From assembly GCA_946406115.1 (NCBI GenBank), contig OX291545.1, forward strand, positions 13,840,001 to 13,904,000: a DNA stretch of 64,000 nucleotides. The letters are read 5' to 3'. The position numbers and the translations under genes are program-made. Source of the stretch: Apoda limacodes. Its lineage: Eukaryota; Arthropoda; Insecta; Lepidoptera; Limacodidae. The notes under the pieces are model-generated. The model was given only the letters and a program-made list of their open reading frames with translations, did not search any database and was not told the origin of the DNA. Of the stretch, positions 60,001 to 64,000 are shown one piece after another (within the stretch, counting starts at the first letter, position 1; each line of letters starts with the position of its first letter).

Positions 60001-61284
60001 CGATAACCTTTGTAGAGGTGGTTGGTTTACGAAGCCCCTTTGCAGGTAATCCTGCCCACTTGGAGTTATTGCCGACGAGGGAAGGAAAGATTACCTCGGC
60101 GGGAGATAAGGAGGTTGACGGGGCTTCGAGTGCGATTGTCCCCGAGTCAGGCGTCGAATTGTGTCAAGTGAAGCGGGAAATTGAACGGCCAAGCCGTGCG
60201 CGCCTTGCTCTCTAATCGTCTCATAAACTGATGTCTACTATATATATTTAATTGCACAACGCTGACTTTTTAATGTAAGACTAGAGACCTGAGTGTTAGT
60301 TTTATCTGTGTCTATTTCGTTTGCGTCAACGAAATCAATGTATGGTAATGAACGAGCCCATAGTGAATGCTTATTGAGACAGTTTTTTTTTTTGTCATAG
60401 GACCCTCACTGAAAACGCGAACGCGATAGTAGAGTTAAAAACTCACACGTAGCACAAAGTAGTATCTCATTAATTTTATTTCACTGCCAAGTATACACAC
60501 ACATTGTGTTCTATTTCTGAAATCTCTTAACTTCTCAGCTACTTATTAACCACTAGTTGGGCCTACGACTTTGTTCGCGTAGTCATAGATTTATTTACAC
60601 AGATTGGATTTCGTCGGAATGCGAAATTTTTCCACAGTAAAAAGCATTTCAGTTCGATCCTCCGGTATATAAGTTGTTAGTTTCAAGTGATAGAATTACT
60701 GATTCCAATCATTTCAGCAGACAGACAAAAATGATTTTATTGTTAATTTTACTTTATTACAGGAAAATCATATCAAAAGTGAGAAAGTCTGAAATCACAA
60801 ACACACACATAAATTTTATTTATTTGTTTTGATGAAATACTTTGAAACTAAATTTATTTAAGAAACATAAGACTTTATTGTTATCTCTTGTCGTAAAAGG
60901 GTAACTACAATTAATTGTTACAGCTCTTAGTAGGATTTGAAAGTTAAATATTTTGAAATTGATAAGCCATTTGTAATATTCTGTAAGCTTACAATGATTA
61001 ATTACAATAACGAGTAGCTTCAGCTAGTAGGATAATTTAAAAACAAATTTTGTTCAAAAGAAAGTAATTTTACATTTAGTAGCTCAAAGGTCTATAACTA
61101 TTTTGCTTACCATCTGATATATCCTTTAACAGCAATTTTGTTTCTCGAGCGCATTCGCATCAGCAGCTGAGCCTTTTTATCCAAAAAGTGATGTTTCTGA
61201 TCCTATTCAATAAGACTTCTGACCTGCTCATGGTCACTGCTTGCAATAAAATTATTGATGAGAAGATATTCGGCTTGGTATAAA
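57087..61284. other. Unassigned non-coding DNA
   Basis: No exon recognised. An imperfect GC-rich hairpin-like patch lies at about 57758-57816 (gcgccgg and ccggtgcgc flanking a short loop). A 9-bp-arm inverted repeat lies at 58242-58261 (acacactttttaaagtgtgt). A GC-balanced open patch at 60000-60215 (ttgccgacgagggaaggaaa) shows no domain. Confidence 0.4.
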
Positions 61285-61370
61285 AAATGGTATTTCATAA
61301 CTTTGACGATTCAAAAGTGTTTGTTAAAAACCTAATTTGAATAAAATAAAATTGACTTTGACTTTGAAAT
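61285..61370 (+). mobile_element. LINE family K, 3' tip (plus strand)
   Basis: Contains 'cataactttgacgattcaaa' and 'agtg', ending in 'aaaattgactttgactttga'. The complement of this ending is seen at the 3' edge of the copy at 40325. Only the terminal 85 bp or so are recognisable. Confidence 0.75.
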
Positions 61371-62300
61371 AAGCCACTGACGATACTAATATATTAATTA
61401 CTTTGTATTACTTTTAATGTCGATTTGGACATTCTTTTTTAAGAAAAGTCAAGTATTTTTCTCTATTGGGCGACTTTTTGTAATCAGAGGCCACAGCACG
61501 AGTTCGCAACGTGTAAGACCTTTAGCTGATTTTAAGTTAAGTAAAGAAACAAATTTGTTAGGCAAGAACAACAAACTGTTTGTTAACAAGAAATAAAATA
61601 TAAGAAACGGGAAGGAAACCAGGAGGAATAGGAATTTCTATTTATGCCCCCCACGTGGCACTGTTCATTTGCTTATAAAAATGTTGTTTTCGTCACCTTA
61701 CGTTACTTTACCAATACAATCGGAACGAATAGATAGGGCAAGCAATTTGTGTCGTATCACCTATAATTACCGATCCGACGCCGACAAATAGTTCTATTTG
61801 TTATTTATACCAGCTTTGCAGCTTGAAGTCACAATTTCTAATCTTTAAGTATAATAGAATAGGTATTTTAGTATACAAATAATAGTGTTTTACTATTTGA
61901 ATTAGTAAGTATACAAATAATAGTGTTTTACTATTTGAATTAGTAAGTATTTGAAATATCTACTGTGTAATTGTGATTAGCTCTTCGTGATGATAATCAT
62001 TATATTCAATTAGTCTGTTTTTTTTTAAATAATGTGCCGACTTATTAATGCGAACTTCAGTGATATTATAGAATACTCCCACATAACAGCCTGGAAACAA
62101 ATACACATTATTTCAACTACGTCATTTCGGAAACAAGTATAAGGGGAGAAGAAGTGACAAGAAACGCCCAGATGTACACCTGTTACTAATCAGCCATGTA
62201 GGGACCAAGCCATTAAGTACACACCGTTTATCCAAATATGTATACATACGTATCTGTGCGTTTCACAATGGCGGATTCTTGCACAAGGTGCACCCCCTGG
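61371..62300. other. Unassigned, with a 38-bp tandem duplication
   Basis: A perfect or near-perfect tandem duplication of 38 bp (gtatacaaataatagtgttt...) occupies 61871-61946. Otherwise AT-rich and unassigned. Confidence 0.6.
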
Positions 62301-62575
62301 TTTTTTTTTTTTTTTTATTATACCACTAAGGTGGCAAACAAGCTTACGGTCCGCCTGATGGTAAGCGGTCACTGTAGCCTATGGACACCAGGGGTATCAC
62401 TTGCGCGTTGCCGACCCTTTAGAAATCTAATAACTTCTTTCTTGAAGAACTCCATACTGTAGTCCTTGCAGAGAACCTTGGCAGGGAGCTTATTCCACAA
62501 CTTCAGCGTTCGCGGGAGGAAGTTTCTCTGAAACCGCACCGTACGCGACCATTTAGGTTCTATAGTGTGAGAATA
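62301..62575 (-). mobile_element. LINE family J, 3' end copy
   Basis: A T-run at 62301-62316 (poly-A of the minus strand), then 'ataccactaaggtggcaaac', 'aagcttacggtccgcctgat' and the end of the coding region (complement of FLPRT-type sequence near 62520). It is 5'-truncated near 62575. Confidence 0.9.
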
Positions 62576-63911
62576 AATTCATTGTTCGCACAACGTCCAC
62601 TGTAATGTTTATAACAAAGTTATTACATCACTTATTTAACACACGTCATTCTTAATTTTTAACCTAAAAGCCAAATACTAGTTTTGTATAGATTTAACAT
62701 TCAACAAATTCGAATTTCACACAAACTTCTAACCCCTATTTCAACCCCTTAGAAAAAACATTTCGCAATCCCCTCGTGTCTCTCATCCAAACTCTCTACC
62801 GGTATTAAACCCCCTTAATGATTATTTTCCGACTATTTAACTTTTATTTGCAACTGATTATCTATCTACCATTTTCATTTTTTTTTGACTAAAATATCCG
62901 GATTCCCATAAAAAGTTTATATAAATATGGATATTCATACAAATTCCCAACCCCTGTATGATAATGATAAGTCATTCAGACCATGTTCTTTTATACATAT
63001 AGATTTTTAATACTTTACTTGGAAATAGCTAAATATGCGCGTATTTAATGTAAGTTCGCATGTGAGCTATTTTCGAAACCGCATTACGAATTCTCTTCTT
63101 GTTGTTGACACACGAACGGTCGGCACCTCGGAAGTTTATACCCTAAGGGCAGGGGCCGTTAAAAGCTCTTGTAACGGTGACTTTGTAGAAACGAAATAGG
63201 GAAATGCTATAGAAACAAATGAAGTACCTAATCTCATTTGAACAAAGTTTCTTTATCACGGGAATTTCGAGTGTAATTTGCGAGTAAGGGAAAGTTTTGC
63301 CTTATCACAAAATTCCACGTGGATGTTTCGTTGAAATCCTTAATTTGATTCTCTGGTTGAGAAAGTTTTTTTACGTTATTTCGTATCGTTTAGTTTATGT
63401 AAAAACTTAATAGATAAAGTTTTTTTAATATTATCTTTTCTAATTGCTCTGTAACTCAAACCGGTATCGTCAGGTCGGTATGTCTGTCCGTATCTCAATT
63501 TATTCTGACAATTTAAGCTACAACAGAGCCAAAATTTATTATAATTTACTTATACATAATTTGTTTATAACTATATCTGCGATAAAAAGGTGTGGCAGAT
63601 GCAAGTGGTTTTTTGTAGAAGTAATATTTTTAGTGAAATATACACTTCTCACAAATGGTGAAAGCGGTATTCAACTACATTTAGTCAATTCCGTAGTCTA
63701 AGCAAACATACTGGCATCCGAATAGACAGACAGACAGGCAGATGTTGGTAGTTATAAATATATAAAATAGGAAACCCGGACCCGGAAAGCGAATGAACTC
63801 GTATATTCACATTCTAGCAAACTTATGTAAATATACATATTTCGTGTAAATTGAATACGTTTCTACAACCTTCTGATTAATATACTATATAACCTGTGGG
63901 ACCTTGATCTA
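62576..63911. other. Unassigned non-coding DNA
   Basis: AT-rich; nothing recognised apart from short 'gacagacagacaggcag' low-complexity sequence near 63725. Confidence 0.4.
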
Positions 63912-64000
63912 TATTTTTATACTGCTAGGATGAAAAACAAGCTCACGGCCGCGTGCGATGTTAAGTTACCATCGTAGCATATGGACGCTTGCAACACAGA
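63912..64000 (-). mobile_element. LINE family J, 3' end, cut by the window edge
   Basis: A diverged family J 3' UTR: 'atttttatactgctaggatg', 'aaacaagctcacggccgcgt' and 'catatggacgcttgcaacac'. It continues beyond 64000. Confidence 0.75.

Noticed and set aside
60000..60215. Candidate exon in a GC-balanced patch
   Set aside because: An AG-GT-like context exists (ttgcag, then gtaatc), but no frame shows a recognised domain and the boundaries are ambiguous.

Overview
This window looks like a piece of a butterfly or moth (Lepidoptera) genome. It is AT-rich, has no bacterial gene layout, and is dominated by decayed transposable elements whose protein tails and 3' ends match families that are abundant in Lepidoptera. 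Only one stretch reads as a conserved host protein: a 152-bp exon at 18979-19130 (+), with a clean polypyrimidine-AG acceptor and a GTAAGT donor. It encodes an ankyrin-repeat segment characteristic of the Notch-pathway E3 ubiquitin ligase Mind bomb 1. I found no other mib1 exon on either strand, so the window is best read as two very long mib1 introns around one internal exon: at least 18.9 kb upstream and 44.8 kb downstream.

Layout. 0-18.9 kb (inferred upstream intron): a tRNA-type SINE (829-1125) and an antisense fragment of it (6386-6499); a 20-bp minisatellite (4784-4877); a second tRNA-like SINE family (5037-5283 and 12935-13010, minus); two LINE remnants (6510-7405 and 8572-9275, minus); a nested duplication (11703-11954); and a 5S-rRNA-derived SINE-like element (14563-14860). 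19.1-23.9 kb: mostly unassigned. 23.9-29.0 kb: a dense transposon island with an RTE-like tail, a Jockey/CR1-like deletion derivative, the longest copy of the window's commonest LINE ('family J'), an opposite-strand family J copy and a mariner transposase relic. 31.7-32.9 kb: GC-rich patches that resemble no repeat I know. 33.5-33.9 kb: a tandem repeat of about 127-132 bp. 37.8-39.0 kb: three strong hairpins (stems of about 37, 35 and 18 bp) beside another LINE tail. 39.9-41.6 kb: a LINE ('family K') between two long GT microsatellites. 47.6-50.7 kb: several small family J fragments, two of them head to head. 51.1-53.2 kb: a 5'-truncated LINE with most of its reverse transcriptase still readable. 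54.4-57.1 kb: more repeats and a SINE. 61.3-64.0 kb: family K and J tails, the last running off the window end.

How it works together: the mib1 exon contributes to the ankyrin block of a ligase that ubiquitinates Notch ligands. Every recognisable transposon protein here is broken by stops, frameshifts, truncation or loss of catalytic motifs, so no autonomous element is visible. Family J (11 pieces) and family K (4 pieces) are my own labels. Family assignments come from reading translated motifs and shared sequence within the window, not from a database search.
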